NCBI GenBank assembly: GCA_023391335.1
Contig: JAEWBG010000057.1
Coordinates: 12,191-76,190, forward strand
DNA length: 64,000 nucleotides
Reading direction: 5' to 3'
Source: Pseudomonadota bacterium
GTDB lineage: Bacteria; Pseudomonadota; Gammaproteobacteria; Steroidobacterales; Steroidobacteraceae
Positions 8,042 through 16,790 of the stretch are shown here, piece after piece. The notes below the pieces were generated by a model. The model made no database searches. It had not been told where the DNA came from and saw nothing but the letters and a program-made list of their open reading frames with translations. Positions within the stretch are counted from its first letter, which is position 1; each line of letters opens with the position of its first letter. Position numbers and translations under genes: made by a program.

Positions 8042-8781
8042 AAAAACCTCACCTGCAATTGGAACGACATAGCGACTAGTGAACGCGAATACCCTACTGC
8101 TTCGTAGTCTAGGGGCAGCGGTTTAGCGAGAACGCATGGATTTGTGAACAACGCATGTCCTGACGCTCGCGCGTGAGTGATCGCAATGCACCGGACCGGT
8201 TCTAAGCGGATTTAATTACACGGTTGCTGTGCGGATTTGGCACGAAGGGAACGGGCGACTAGTGACTAGTGACTAGTGACTGGTGACTAGCAAGAAGGGG
8301 CTCTCGCCCCGTATTCCGAGTGGTCCCAGATCGCGAAGCACGCCGACAGGATAGGCAGCCCGTTCGCGGGTGCGACGATCTGAAAGAGCTAAAAGCTCCG
8401 TGCCCTCCGCGTTCTCCGTGGAAATTGTCCTCCTCCTCTTCTTACCCCTGTGTACCCCGTGGAGATCTTCCTCTGCTTGCAAAGCGAAGCGACCCAGATA
8501 GGCGCCTGCCTTCGCGGGTATGACGATCTAAAGCGCCTAAACGCTCCGTGTTCTCCGTGTCCTCCGTGTGAAACTTCTGAGTGACTAGTGACTGGTGACT
8601 GGTGACTAGCAAGAAGGGGCTCTCGCCCCGTATTCCGAGTGTTCCCAGTGGAGTTCTTAGATCGCGAACCACACCGACAAGATGGGCACCCGCCTTCGCG
8701 GGTATGACGATCTAAAGCGCCTAAACGCTCCGTGTTCTCCGTGTCCTCCGTGTGAAATTCTTGATCCGACTTCTTCAAGCA
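8042..8781. repeat. Repeat-filled intergenic region with a duplicated segment
   Basis: No gene is credible. GTGACTAG-type words lie at 8255-8295 and 8580-8615, and CCGTG-type words at 8395-8470, 8540-8575 and 8730-8760. The block running from gtgactag through caagaaggggctctcgcccc and cgttcgcgggta-like words to the clustered ccgtg words occurs twice (about 8255-8470 and 8580-8760), so the region is a diverged direct duplication. Each block contains the small hairpin ggggctctcgcccc. Confidence 0.6.
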
Positions 8782-10230
8782 CTACTTCAGCGCCGCATCC
8801 AGCCGCGAGGCAATCGCGCGTAACACGGCGATGCGCGCGGCCGGTTTGTCATCCGCTTCGATCGGAAACCACGGAGCACATTCGGTGTTCGTGCGGCGAA
8901 TCATGTCCGCGGCAGCAGCTTGATACGCATCGTAGAAGCGTCGATTGGCCCAGTCTTCCTTATCGACCTTGAAGCGTTTGAGCGGATCGTCCTCGCGAGC
9001 CTTCAAGCGGCGGAACTGTTCTTCCTTACTCACGGACAACCAGAACTTCGCGACGATGATGCGATGCTCGCTCAGTTGCAGTTCGAATTCGTTGATTTCG
9101 TCGTAGGCGCGCTGCCAGTCATTTTCCGGCGTGAGTTCGCGCACGCGTTCCACCAAAACTCTGCCGTACCACGATCGATCGTAGATCGTGACTTCGCCAC
9201 GCGGTGGAATCGCTTTCCAGAAGCGCCACAAGTACGGATGCGCTGCTTCTTCAGGCGTCGGCGCGGAGACCGGGACGACTTGATATTGCCGGGCATCGAG
9301 CGCACGAGTCACGCGTCGTATAGAACCGCCCTTCCCTGCCGCATCCATGCCCTCGAACGCGAGCACGAGCGCATGCTTGCGAAACTTGGCGCGTCTTGCG
9401 GCGAGAGCAATCTTGCTCTGCAATTCATTGAGCTCGCGCTCGTAGTCATCGTCATTCAAGGCGGGCAGTGCACGCGCGGGCAATCGAACGCGCTTGCCGC
9501 TTTCGTGCTTCGGCCACTTCAGCAACTTGGGTCTTTGCGGCGCTAAACCCGCCTGAAGTTCCTTGAGCAACAAGTTGCCCACGCGCAGCAGTCGATATTC
9601 TTCGTCCGCCGCATCGACGCGATGCCATGGCGCATTCGCAGACTCGGTGAGTTCGATGACAACTTCGGTTGCAGCTTTTGCAGCACGATGGTGCTTCACC
9701 AGCCAGCGATCTTCTGCCGTCACACGCCAGCGAGTGAGCTTGTCCGCTCGCAACGCTGCCAATCGTTCGCGCTGCAGTTTCGCCGGCAGATCCAGCTGGA
9801 CTTTCAAAACGCGAATCCCGTCCGCTTCCAACATGGCTTCCAACTGCCGAATGCGCTCGCTTGCACGTTTGAGCTCCGAACCCTTCTGCTTCTCGAGGGC
9901 GAGCTGATGCAATTCGGAATACCAGCCTGTGTGCATGAACGCCATGCGACCGCGCGCCGGCAAGTGCGTCCAGTAACGCCACATCTCCGGGCGCAACTGG
10001 TCGTATGCGTCGGGCGGGCCGAATGCGTGAACGTGGATAAACTTCGGATCGAGCCACTCGAGCAAGTCGTTGATGACTTCGCTGCGGCCCGCAGTGGGCG
10101 CGCCGGTGAGGATGAGGACAAATCCGAAGGCGCGCGATGTTTCTAGCTGCGACTGCGCCGCCAATAGCTGATCGCGTAAAACAATCAGCTCACGTTCGAA
10201 CTCGCGCTTGCTGACCCGCGGATGACCCAT
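8782..10230 (-). CDS. pap: Polyphosphate:AMP phosphotransferase (two PPK2 domains)
   Basis: A 482-residue protein with two PPK2-type domains, the architecture of class II polyphosphate:AMP phosphotransferase, which makes ADP from AMP and polyphosphate. The C-terminal domain has an intact Walker A (GMDAAGKGG, 294-302) and the lid and Walker B segments (FWKAIPPRGEVTIYDRSWY). The N-terminal domain keeps the fold but has a degenerate P-loop (GAPTAGRS, 43-50), which is usual. Its ATG abuts the stop of the agmatine deiminase gene with no base between, so the two are translationally coupled, with aguA first. Confidence 0.95.
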   Translation of the reverse strand: MGHPRVSKREFERELIVLRDQLLAAQSQLETSRAFGFVLILTGAPTAGRSEVINDLLEWLDPKFIHVHAFGPPDAYDQLRPEMWRYWTHLPARGRMAFMHTGWYSELHQLALEKQKGSELKRASERIRQLEAMLEADGIRVLKVQLDLPAKLQRERLAALRADKLTRWRVTAEDRWLVKHHRAAKAATEVVIELTESANAPWHRVDAADEEYRLLRVGNLLLKELQAGLAPQRPKLLKWPKHESGKRVRLPARALPALNDDDYERELNELQSKIALAARRAKFRKHALVLAFEGMDAAGKGGSIRRVTRALDARQYQVVPVSAPTPEEAAHPYLWRFWKAIPPRGEVTIYDRSWYGRVLVERVRELTPENDWQRAYDEINEFELQLSEHRIIVAKFWLSVSKEEQFRRLKAREDDPLKRFKVDKEDWANRRFYDAYQAAAADMIRRTNTECAPWFPIEADDKPAARIAVLRAIASRLDAALK

Positions 10231-11331
10231 CTACTTTTTTCCCGCGGGCACTTGCTGGGTGATGCAGTGAATGTTGCCGCCGCCCAGCAGAATTTCGCGA
10301 GCTTGAACTCCGATCACTCGTCGCTCCGGAAATAGTCGCTTCACGATTCGCGCCGCCGGCTTGTCCGTCTTCGGATCTAAAAGCGGCATGACGACTGTGG
10401 AGTTCCCGATGTAGAAGTTCACGTAAGAGCCCGCGAGCCGCTCGCCGGCTTCGCGAGGTGCCGCACCCTCGGCTGCATCGATATCTCGCGCTTCCTCTTT
10501 GGTGCGATACAGAGGACCCGGCTGCGGAATCTTGTGCACTTTGAACTTGCGTCCTTGAGCATCCCGCGAGTCCATCAAACGCTCGTACGCATCCAGCGAG
10601 ACTCGATACTGGGGATCGCGTTTGTTATCGGTCCACGTCAGCGCGACTTCACCTGGACGCACAAAGCAGCACAGATTATCGACGTGACCATCGGTCTCAT
10701 CGTTGATCACGCCCTTGGTGAGCCATACCACGCTGCTCACGCCCAAGTATTCGTGCAACAGTATTTCGATCTGCCCTTTGTCCAGATGCGGATTGCGATT
10801 GGGATTGAGCAAACACTCCTCGGTCGTGATGAGCGTGCCCTCGCCGTCGACGTGAATCGCCCCGCCTTCGAGAATCAACGGCGCCCGATAACGATCGCGC
10901 CCTTCGATCTCCAACACTTTCCGCGCGACGAGATCGTCTTGGTCCCAAGGGAAATACAGCCCGCCGTTCAAACCGCCCCATGCATTGAACGCCCAATCGA
11001 CCCCACGCACGTTGCGCTTCTTGTTGACCACGAACGTCGGACCGACATCGCGCATCCACGCATCGTTACTCGACATCTCCACCACGCGGATCGCATCCGG
11101 CAACATCGAACGCGCATTCACGAATTGATCGCGCGACACCCCCACTGTGACCGGTTCGCTCGTCGCAATGGCTGTTGCCACCGAAGCGAATTCGCGTTGC
11201 GCAGGTTTTGCAGCCAAGCGCCACAAACTTGCCTGCTCCGGCCACAGCATCCAACAACCGCTGTGCGGCTCGAATTCACCGGGCATCCAGAAGCCGTCGG
11301 AGGCGGGAGTGGTGGCGAGTGTTGATGTCAT
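10231..11331 (-). CDS. aguA: Agmatine deiminase
   Basis: A 366-residue peptidyl-arginine-deiminase-type enzyme that hydrolyses agmatine to N-carbamoylputrescine and ammonia on the way to putrescine. Diagnostic segments are SNDAWMRDVGPTF, the TDGHVDN motif and the C-terminal GGGNIHC with the nucleophile Cys356. Full length. No carbamoylputrescine amidase is next to it, which is unusual since aguB is often adjacent; here the partner is the polyphosphate enzyme directly downstream. Confidence 0.95.
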   Translation of the reverse strand: MTSTLATTPASDGFWMPGEFEPHSGCWMLWPEQASLWRLAAKPAQREFASVATAIATSEPVTVGVSRDQFVNARSMLPDAIRVVEMSSNDAWMRDVGPTFVVNKKRNVRGVDWAFNAWGGLNGGLYFPWDQDDLVARKVLEIEGRDRYRAPLILEGGAIHVDGEGTLITTEECLLNPNRNPHLDKGQIEILLHEYLGVSSVVWLTKGVINDETDGHVDNLCCFVRPGEVALTWTDNKRDPQYRVSLDAYERLMDSRDAQGRKFKVHKIPQPGPLYRTKEEARDIDAAEGAAPREAGERLAGSYVNFYIGNSTVVMPLLDPKTDKPAARIVKRLFPERRVIGVQAREILLGGGNIHCITQQVPAGKK

Positions 11332-11344
11332 GGTTGGTTAGGGT

Positions 11345-11709
11345 GACACATTCGGACAGATGCTTCGCATCGGGAAGGCCTAACGGCGGGATGGATGCTT
11401 TGCATCGTGAGGGACTAACGTCGGGTTAGAAACAAACAGGGGGCATGCTTTGCATCGAGAAGGCCTGAGGGCGGAAGGATGCTTCACATCGTGAGGGACT
11501 GCGTCGGGTCAGACACTGATACGGCAAATGCGCTGCACCGGGGGAGACTCAAGTTGAGTCAGCGAACAAGACAGAAAGCGTCATTCCGTTCCGAGCGCTT
11601 CTGTCCCGACGTAAGTCCCTCTCGACACGAAGTGTCCTACCCGACGAATATCCTTCTCGACGCGCAGCGTCCTTCTCGACGCCTGTCCTTCCCGACGCGC
11701 TAGCGTCCG
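11345..11709. repeat. Micro-hairpin repeat cluster (GATGC/GACGC type)
   Basis: Repeated words of the form gatgcttcgcatcgggaagg or gatgctttgcatcgtgaggg fill 11358-11510. The reverse-complement type (gacgcgcagcgtccttctcg and similar) fills 11590-11708. Each word holds a short palindrome whose stem differs between copies, joined by a ccttcccgac-like spacer. This is the same family as the large array near 43.5-44.1 kb. No gene is seen. Confidence 0.6.
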
Positions 11710-11916
11710 TCATCCCCTGCTCAACGTGTACTCCGCACTGCAATACGGGCACTTCGCCCAACCCGTCTTTTCGATCGGGAGGAACACGCGAGGATGCGAG
11801 TTCCAAAGATGCATGCCGGGCATCGGGCAGGACAGCGGTAGATCCGACATCGTGACCGTGTATTGATTGCTTGCGTTCGGCTGCAAAAGCTTGGTGCTGG
11901 ATTCGTTCGCGCTCAT
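11710..11916 (-). CDS. zf-CHCC zinc-finger protein
   Basis: A 68-residue protein of the zf-CHCC family, related to the small zinc-binding subunit found with mitochondrial complex I (NDUFS6-like). Putative ligands are Cys30, His41, Cys56 and Cys59 (PLSCPMPG, SHPRVFLPI, KCPYCSAEYTL). Length and the HPRVFLPI core match bacterial members, which are usually housekeeping orphans. It sits alone between two repeat clusters. Confidence 0.88.
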   Translation of the reverse strand: MSANESSTKLLQPNASNQYTVTMSDLPLSCPMPGMHLWNSHPRVFLPIEKTGWAKCPYCSAEYTLSRG

Positions 11917-12566
11917 CTGGGACTCCTCGAAGAGGGGCGCAATTATGGCAGAAAGCGGCGGGCACCTCCCTGTGCCTGAGATAGGCCTGCCGGTGAGAAA
12001 GACGCTTGGCGTCGGGAGGGACTAACGTCGAGAAGGACAACTACGTCGTCGGGAGGGACTTCGTCGGGTCAGAGGCTGGAGCGGAGCTGACAACTGCCAA
12101 CTCTAAACGGCAAACCGAGAGGAAATGGTGTGGCGTGTCGCGTGTGGGGTCAGCCTCACCCATCTCTTGCTGCCAACCGTCAACTCACAACCGTACCGTT
12201 AAGAACGCCCCCTTCCCGACCTTCCCCCGCAAGCGACCGCAAGCGAGGGAAGGAGTGAGAGTCGCAGCGCTCGCCTGAGCAAACCCCATCGACTCCGACA
12301 TCCTGTCAATCCTGTTCATCCTGTCTAAAACGTCTTTTCCTCTGCTCCGGATACAAAGAGAAGATGTGTCGACGGACTAACAAGAAGCACACGATGACAA
12401 CGCGAAGTGTGACGACAAAGTCGTCCATCGTTCATCCGATTCTGTCCCGACGCAGTCCTTCCCGATGCGACAGCATCCTTCCCGACGTCGGTCCTTCTCG
12501 ACGCAAAGCGTCCCTCTCGACGAACGTCCTTCCCGATCGAAAAGCGATCCGTCGCAGATGTGAGGA
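11917..12566. repeat. Repeat-filled intergenic region
   Basis: No gene is credible. It holds micro-hairpin words (11995-12070 and 12425-12560), a C-rich word (12220-12255) and the phrase catcctgtcaatcctgttca (about 12299-12330), which is the reverse complement of the ACAGGATGAACAGGATT family seen elsewhere. These lie just past the 3' end of polB. Confidence 0.55.
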
Positions 12567-14900
12567 TTACAGCCTCATCTCGATCTGCCGACTATTCCCC
12601 ACGACCTGGTCGAAATCCAGGCCTAACGTACCGAGCACGGGTTCGGCCACGGGGCGGATTTGCTTGTCCACGTAATGCTCCCGATCCAGTGGATTCTGCA
12701 CATTGTCCAAGGGCTCGGGGCCTGCCGTCGTCATCACATATTGAATGAGTCGGCCCGATTGCGAGGATTTCCGGGCAGCGGCGACATGAGGTGGTGTGGT
12801 CGCGGTGTATTCGGCGGTGTCTTTGCGCAAGTTCTTTCGATACACCAGATCCGCATCGAGTTCTCCGTCGCGAACTCGCGTGACAATTTCAGTCAAGTAC
12901 GACTCCACCGGTTCATCGCGGAATAGGCGCAGATACAGTTCACGCTGCACGTTCTTGGCGAGCTCAGTCCAGTCGCGACGCACCACTTCCATGCCGACGA
13001 ACTCGAGTTGACCGTTATCGTGACGCAAGCCCGCATAACGCTTGCTTGCACCCCGCGCACTGTGTCGTGCATGCGGCAAGAACAACTTCTCGTACAGCTT
13101 CTCGAACTTTAGCTCCAACTTGCTGGCCAGGTGCCAACGCTCCTCGATGTGGCCCGCAAGATCCGAACTCAATTGGAGTGAGAGTTCGCGGCCCCGCGCA
13201 TTGGCTTCTTCTGCGGCATCGATCCCGGAGCGAACGAACAAGCTGTCCGTGTCGCCATAGAGCACGGTGAATCCGCGCTTCTCAAACCACTGCTTCGACC
13301 ACAGCAGCATCTCGCGCCCCGTGCTCGTGATCGCATTGGCGAGATCCGGGTTGTAGAAGCGGCAGGCGGGCGTGCCCAGCACGCCGTAAAACGAGTTCAT
13401 CAAAATCTTGATGGCGTTCGATGCGACTTGATCGCCCGCTTTGCGCGCGTTCTCTCGCTGCGGAAACAACTGATTCAACATGCCGGGCAAGATTCCCGGT
13501 TCACGGCGGAATCGCGCAGCCGGCGTATCGATCAAATCCGAACCGCTTTGATCACGCGGCACGTACGTCAGCGGATCGATGTTGAACGTGCGAATCACGC
13601 TCGGATAGAGGCTCTTGAAATCGAATACCCAAACATTGCGATGCAAGCCGGTGGTGGGCTCCAGAACATAGCCACCTTGTTGTGCGGCGTGCACGCGCGA
13701 GTCGTCGGACCTCACGGTCGGCGCGACGATCTTCAGGCGTTCCAACTCGCTCAAATACAAGAACTCGAATGAGGCGATGCTGGCGGAGACGCGATCCGGC
13801 GTCATGCCGGTGAGTTGGCTGCGTGCGAACGCGAGTCGAATGACGTTCAGCTTCTCGACGATTTGGTACGCGAGCCGTGCATCGGTTCTAGCGTACAGCG
13901 CGAACGCGGGCAGATCGTGTCGATAGTTGTGAAGGATCTCTTGGAGACGATCGCGCACGTCGCCTGAAACCGCTTTGCCTTCACCCAAGACTTCGCGCGC
14001 GACAGCATCGAGCGAATAGTCGTCCATGCGGATGAAGGCGCCGCGGAGCAAGTCGATCCCGTCCAATACGAGCCGGCCCGGGATGCTCGCCTGCCCGCTG
14101 CCGAAATAGCCTTCCGCCTTACGCAGGCGCATCGCGCCGGCATCTCTTCCCAGTTCCAGCGGATGCCGCACACGCTGCGCGATTTTCTGCAACGCATTGA
14201 GATCGAAATCCACGATGTTCCAACCGGTGATCACATCGGGATCGAAGGCGCGGATCCGCTCGCAAAATGCATCCAATGCCGTGAACTCATCGGCACATCG
14301 CACCGCGTGCTCGGGCATCGATCGATTCGAGCCATCGACGATCAGCACTTCATCGATGCCGGGCGCGTATAGCGAGATCGCAAGCAAGCGCTCCCCCCGC
14401 CCGTCGGTCTCGATGTCGAAGGACAAGACGCGCGGAGTAATCGACACATCTGCCGGCCTCAAGACGGGATTGTCGAAAATCCAAGTAATGCCATCGCCCG
14501 CGACGGGCTCACCTTCGATCTCACATCCGCCTTTGATCGCCCTCTCGATCAGATAGCGCATCGCGAAGCGCACATCGGCTTCGAATGTGTCGATGCCTGC
14601 AGAGTGCAGTCGGTCTCGCAGTGCAGGCACGTCCGATGGGATTGCGAGGCTCACTCGGCTGACGGCTTCGCCGAGAAACGTGTACCGACCGCAGTCTTCA
14701 ATATGCTTCGCACCCAGTACTTGAGCTCTGCGGGCAGCCGACGCCTTGATGTAGAAGTGCGGACGCTGCCGATCGTCGCGGATCAAGAATGTGCTCCCGT
14801 CCTCCATGCGCCCGTAGAGGCAGATCAAGGGCACGCGGTCGCGCTCGCGGTTCACGACGCGATACGTTGCTTGGAGGATGAAGCCGCGGAAGGTTGTCAC
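12567..14900 (-). CDS. polB: DNA polymerase II (family B)
   Basis: A 777-residue family B polymerase, close to the usual 780-residue length of bacterial Pol II, which restarts and bypasses damaged forks. The proofreading exonuclease carries FDIETD (161-166) and the NIVDFDLNAL segment. The polymerase domain carries DFKSLYPSVI (motif A), the KILMNSFYGV segment (motif B) and YGDTDSLF (motif C, with two catalytic aspartates). All key residues are present. The gene stands alone; its start is divergent from the lipoprotein gene at 14990. Confidence 0.96.
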   Translation of the reverse strand: MTTFRGFILQATYRVVNRERDRVPLICLYGRMEDGSTFLIRDDRQRPHFYIKASAARRAQVLGAKHIEDCGRYTFLGEAVSRVSLAIPSDVPALRDRLHSAGIDTFEADVRFAMRYLIERAIKGGCEIEGEPVAGDGITWIFDNPVLRPADVSITPRVLSFDIETDGRGERLLAISLYAPGIDEVLIVDGSNRSMPEHAVRCADEFTALDAFCERIRAFDPDVITGWNIVDFDLNALQKIAQRVRHPLELGRDAGAMRLRKAEGYFGSGQASIPGRLVLDGIDLLRGAFIRMDDYSLDAVAREVLGEGKAVSGDVRDRLQEILHNYRHDLPAFALYARTDARLAYQIVEKLNVIRLAFARSQLTGMTPDRVSASIASFEFLYLSELERLKIVAPTVRSDDSRVHAAQQGGYVLEPTTGLHRNVWVFDFKSLYPSVIRTFNIDPLTYVPRDQSGSDLIDTPAARFRREPGILPGMLNQLFPQRENARKAGDQVASNAIKILMNSFYGVLGTPACRFYNPDLANAITSTGREMLLWSKQWFEKRGFTVLYGDTDSLFVRSGIDAAEEANARGRELSLQLSSDLAGHIEERWHLASKLELKFEKLYEKLFLPHARHSARGASKRYAGLRHDNGQLEFVGMEVVRRDWTELAKNVQRELYLRLFRDEPVESYLTEIVTRVRDGELDADLVYRKNLRKDTAEYTATTPPHVAAARKSSQSGRLIQYVMTTAGPEPLDNVQNPLDREHYVDKQIRPVAEPVLGTLGLDFDQVVGNSRQIEMRL

Positions 14901-14989
14901 GACGCGATTGTCGCCGATCTCTCTTACGTGCGCCCTGCCGTCGGCATATATTCGCTACCCGTTCGGAAATCGTCAGTACAGGAGTTCAG

Positions 14990-15295
14990 ATGCGCACATA
15001 TATATGGATGGGTATGTTGATTGCCATGGCGGGCTGTGCCAGCAACGAATCAATGGTCAGAGACCGTGGCGCGGCCGACTTGCATTGCGATCCGGCTGAA
15101 GTGTCGGTCAAGTTGTTGGAGCGGCCTTATGTGGGTGTCACTCGTTACGCAGCGGAAGGCTGCGGAGAGACGCGCCAATACGAGTGCCGTGCGCGGGCAT
15201 ACACCGCCGGCGTGCCGGTTGGCGAACGCACCTGTCGCCGGGAAGGCGCCGATCATGACGGGATCATAGAGATCGGCGGCGGTTATACGTTTTGA
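14990..15295 (+). CDS. Small predicted lipoprotein of unknown function
   Basis: A 101-residue protein beginning MRTYIWMGMLIAMAGC, which reads as a lipoprotein signal with Cys16 as the first mature residue (the -3 residue is Met rather than the usual Leu). The remainder has five more cysteines and ends in a beta-type IEIGGGYTF. The start is fixed by AGGAG six bases upstream; the longer frame from 14894 overlaps the divergent polB start and lacks a signal. Its stop overlaps the region just before the reductase gene, so the two are probably co-transcribed. Confidence 0.72.
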   Translation: MRTYIWMGMLIAMAGCASNESMVRDRGAADLHCDPAEVSVKLLERPYVGVTRYAAEGCGETRQYECRARAYTAGVPVGERTCRREGADHDGIIEIGGGYTF

Positions 15296-15306
15296 CGGAG
15301 TACACG

Positions 15307-16260
15307 ATGCGATTTGCAATGTTGGGCGCAGGCGCGCTGGGGACGATTCTCGGGGCGCATTTGATCCGCGCAGGCCACGACGTGACGATGATTGCACGCG
15401 GTGCACGTGCAAAATGGATCGCGCAAAACGGGCTCGCGATTCACGGATTGGCCAATATCAACACGCGCTGCAACGTGGTCGAGGCAGGCGCCTCACTGCC
15501 CGAGGTCGATTGCTTCATCGTTGCCACCAAAGCTATCGACACAGAAGTCAGTTTGCGGCCGTTCGCGGATCTGCAAGTCGAGTCAGTATTCTCGATGCAA
15601 AACGGCGTACTCAAAGATTCGCTCATAGCCGATGCGTTTGGCTCGGCAGCCGTGCTGGGTTCGATGGCCGACTTCAGTGGCGAATTGCTGGCGTCGGGCG
15701 ATGTGCTTTTCACACGCAACGCGGGGCTCGATATAGGCGAACTCAACGGCTCGATGAGCCCACGCGCGAGCGAACTCGCCAAGCTGATCAACGAATCGGG
15801 CGTGCGCTGCACGGCTGTTCCCGACATCCAAACGCGCGAATGGTCGAAGTTCGCGGCGTGGGTCGCCCTCGGGCCCATCGCTGCGCTGACGCGGCTGAAT
15901 ACCTGGCAGTACCTCACCGATGAACGAGGTGCGCGACTTGCGGTGGATCTCGTTCGAGAGGCATGCAAGCTCGCCGATGCGGTGAAGGTGCCGCTGATGG
16001 ATTTGTCGCCACTGCCCGCATTGAAGTTGCGCAACTCAAGCGATGCGGATGCACGCGAGGTCGTGAAGCAAATCGGTCGCAAATTCGAATCGGATTCGCC
16101 GACGCATCGAATGTCCGTACTGCAGGATATCGATCGTGGCAGCCCGCTCGAGATCAAGGAGCTGCTGGGTTACGCACTCGATCTGGCTGAGAAACTGAAC
16201 GTGCCGATGCCGGTACTTCGCACGAGTTACGATCTGCTGAGCATCGGACGCAGCAAATGA
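15307..16260 (+). CDS. 2-dehydropantoate 2-reductase (PanE/ApbA family)
   Basis: A 317-residue NADPH-dependent ketopantoate-reductase-type protein. The Rossmann glycines (GAGALG, 7-12) are at the N-terminus, and the C-terminal helical domain carries the KFAAWVAL and HRMSVLQDIDRGSPLEI segments with catalytic-type lysine and glutamate residues. The family makes pantoate for coenzyme A, but several paralogues act on other 2-oxoacids, so a gene symbol is withheld. ATG at 15307 follows ACGGAG by six bases; a TTG at 15292 overlaps the preceding stop and is less likely. Confidence 0.9.
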   Translation: MRFAMLGAGALGTILGAHLIRAGHDVTMIARGARAKWIAQNGLAIHGLANINTRCNVVEAGASLPEVDCFIVATKAIDTEVSLRPFADLQVESVFSMQNGVLKDSLIADAFGSAAVLGSMADFSGELLASGDVLFTRNAGLDIGELNGSMSPRASELAKLINESGVRCTAVPDIQTREWSKFAAWVALGPIAALTRLNTWQYLTDERGARLAVDLVREACKLADAVKVPLMDLSPLPALKLRNSSDADAREVVKQIGRKFESDSPTHRMSVLQDIDRGSPLEIKELLGYALDLAEKLNVPMPVLRTSYDLLSIGRSK

Positions 16261-16263
16261 AAA

Positions 16264-16291
16264 CGGAGCGTGAGTTCGCACTCACGCTCCG
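16264..16291. terminator. Bidirectional terminator hairpin
   Basis: CGGAGCGTGAG and CTCACGCTCCG form a perfect 11-bp stem around TTCGCA, three bases after the reductase stop and just before the stop of the opposite-strand lipoprotein gene. No strong T-tract follows on either strand, so rho-independent action is inferred. Confidence 0.7.
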
Positions 16292-16313
16292 CATTGCTTC
16301 GATTGCGAATCGA

Positions 16314-16649
16314 TCAGCCGCCGGATGATGATCCGGCCGTACCGCCTGAACTGGTGCCCGATGTACCGGTTGAATTGCCGCTCGTATCGCCGGTGCCCGC
16401 AGCGCCCGGCTGGGTCGTCTCGTCTACGGGTGGTGTACTCGGCGTTGCGGTAGCAGTGCCCGTGGTGTCGTTCGTGCCACCGGACATATCTCCGCTTTGG
16501 TCGGTCGTAGCACCCGGCATCGTTTGATCTGTGCTTTGACCTGCGCTGTTCTGGCCTCCGTTCGCGGCATCATCATGCTTGGCGCACGCGCTCAACCAGA
16601 GAATGGCAGAGGCGCAGAGCGCTGCCGTCGTGATCTTCGTTACTCGCAT
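16314..16649 (-). CDS. Gly/Ser/Thr-rich lipoprotein of low complexity
   Basis: A 111-residue protein with a clear lipoprotein signal (AILWLSAC, Cys22 as lipidated residue). The mature part consists almost entirely of Gly, Ser, Thr, Ala and Asp, with GTSGTSSGGTAGSSSGG at the end. It is likely disordered and anchored in the outer membrane or its periplasmic face. No family is recognised. Monocistronic. Confidence 0.72.
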   Translation of the reverse strand: MRVTKITTAALCASAILWLSACAKHDDAANGGQNSAGQSTDQTMPGATTDQSGDMSGGTNDTTGTATATPSTPPVDETTQPGAAGTGDTSGNSTGTSGTSSGGTAGSSSGG

Positions 16650-16790
16650 TGTCGTCTCCTACTCTCCACTGAATTTGCGAGGCTCATTCCAGCCTCTTGC
16701 CGCAGGTGGAAAGGCGCGGAGACGCAGATAGTTCCGCGCGGCATCGACGCATTGAAGCCGTAGGAATAACTGGTGCAGCAGCATGCGCGC

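Noticed and set aside
8389..8778. Minus-strand frame of 129 codons
   Set aside because: It consists of repeat translations (HTEDTENTE, RRTRR) over a duplicated intergenic block.
9452..10057. Minus-strand frame of 201 codons inside pap
   Set aside because: It lies in another frame of a strongly supported two-domain enzyme.
15441..16157. Minus-strand frame of 238 codons opposite the ketopantoate reductase
   Set aside because: It is a shadow of a well-supported gene, Ser/Ala-rich without any family feature.
16264..16291. Strict rho-independent terminators at the listed hairpins
   Set aside because: None of the strong stems is followed by a run of T, so the terminator calls rest on position and stem strength.
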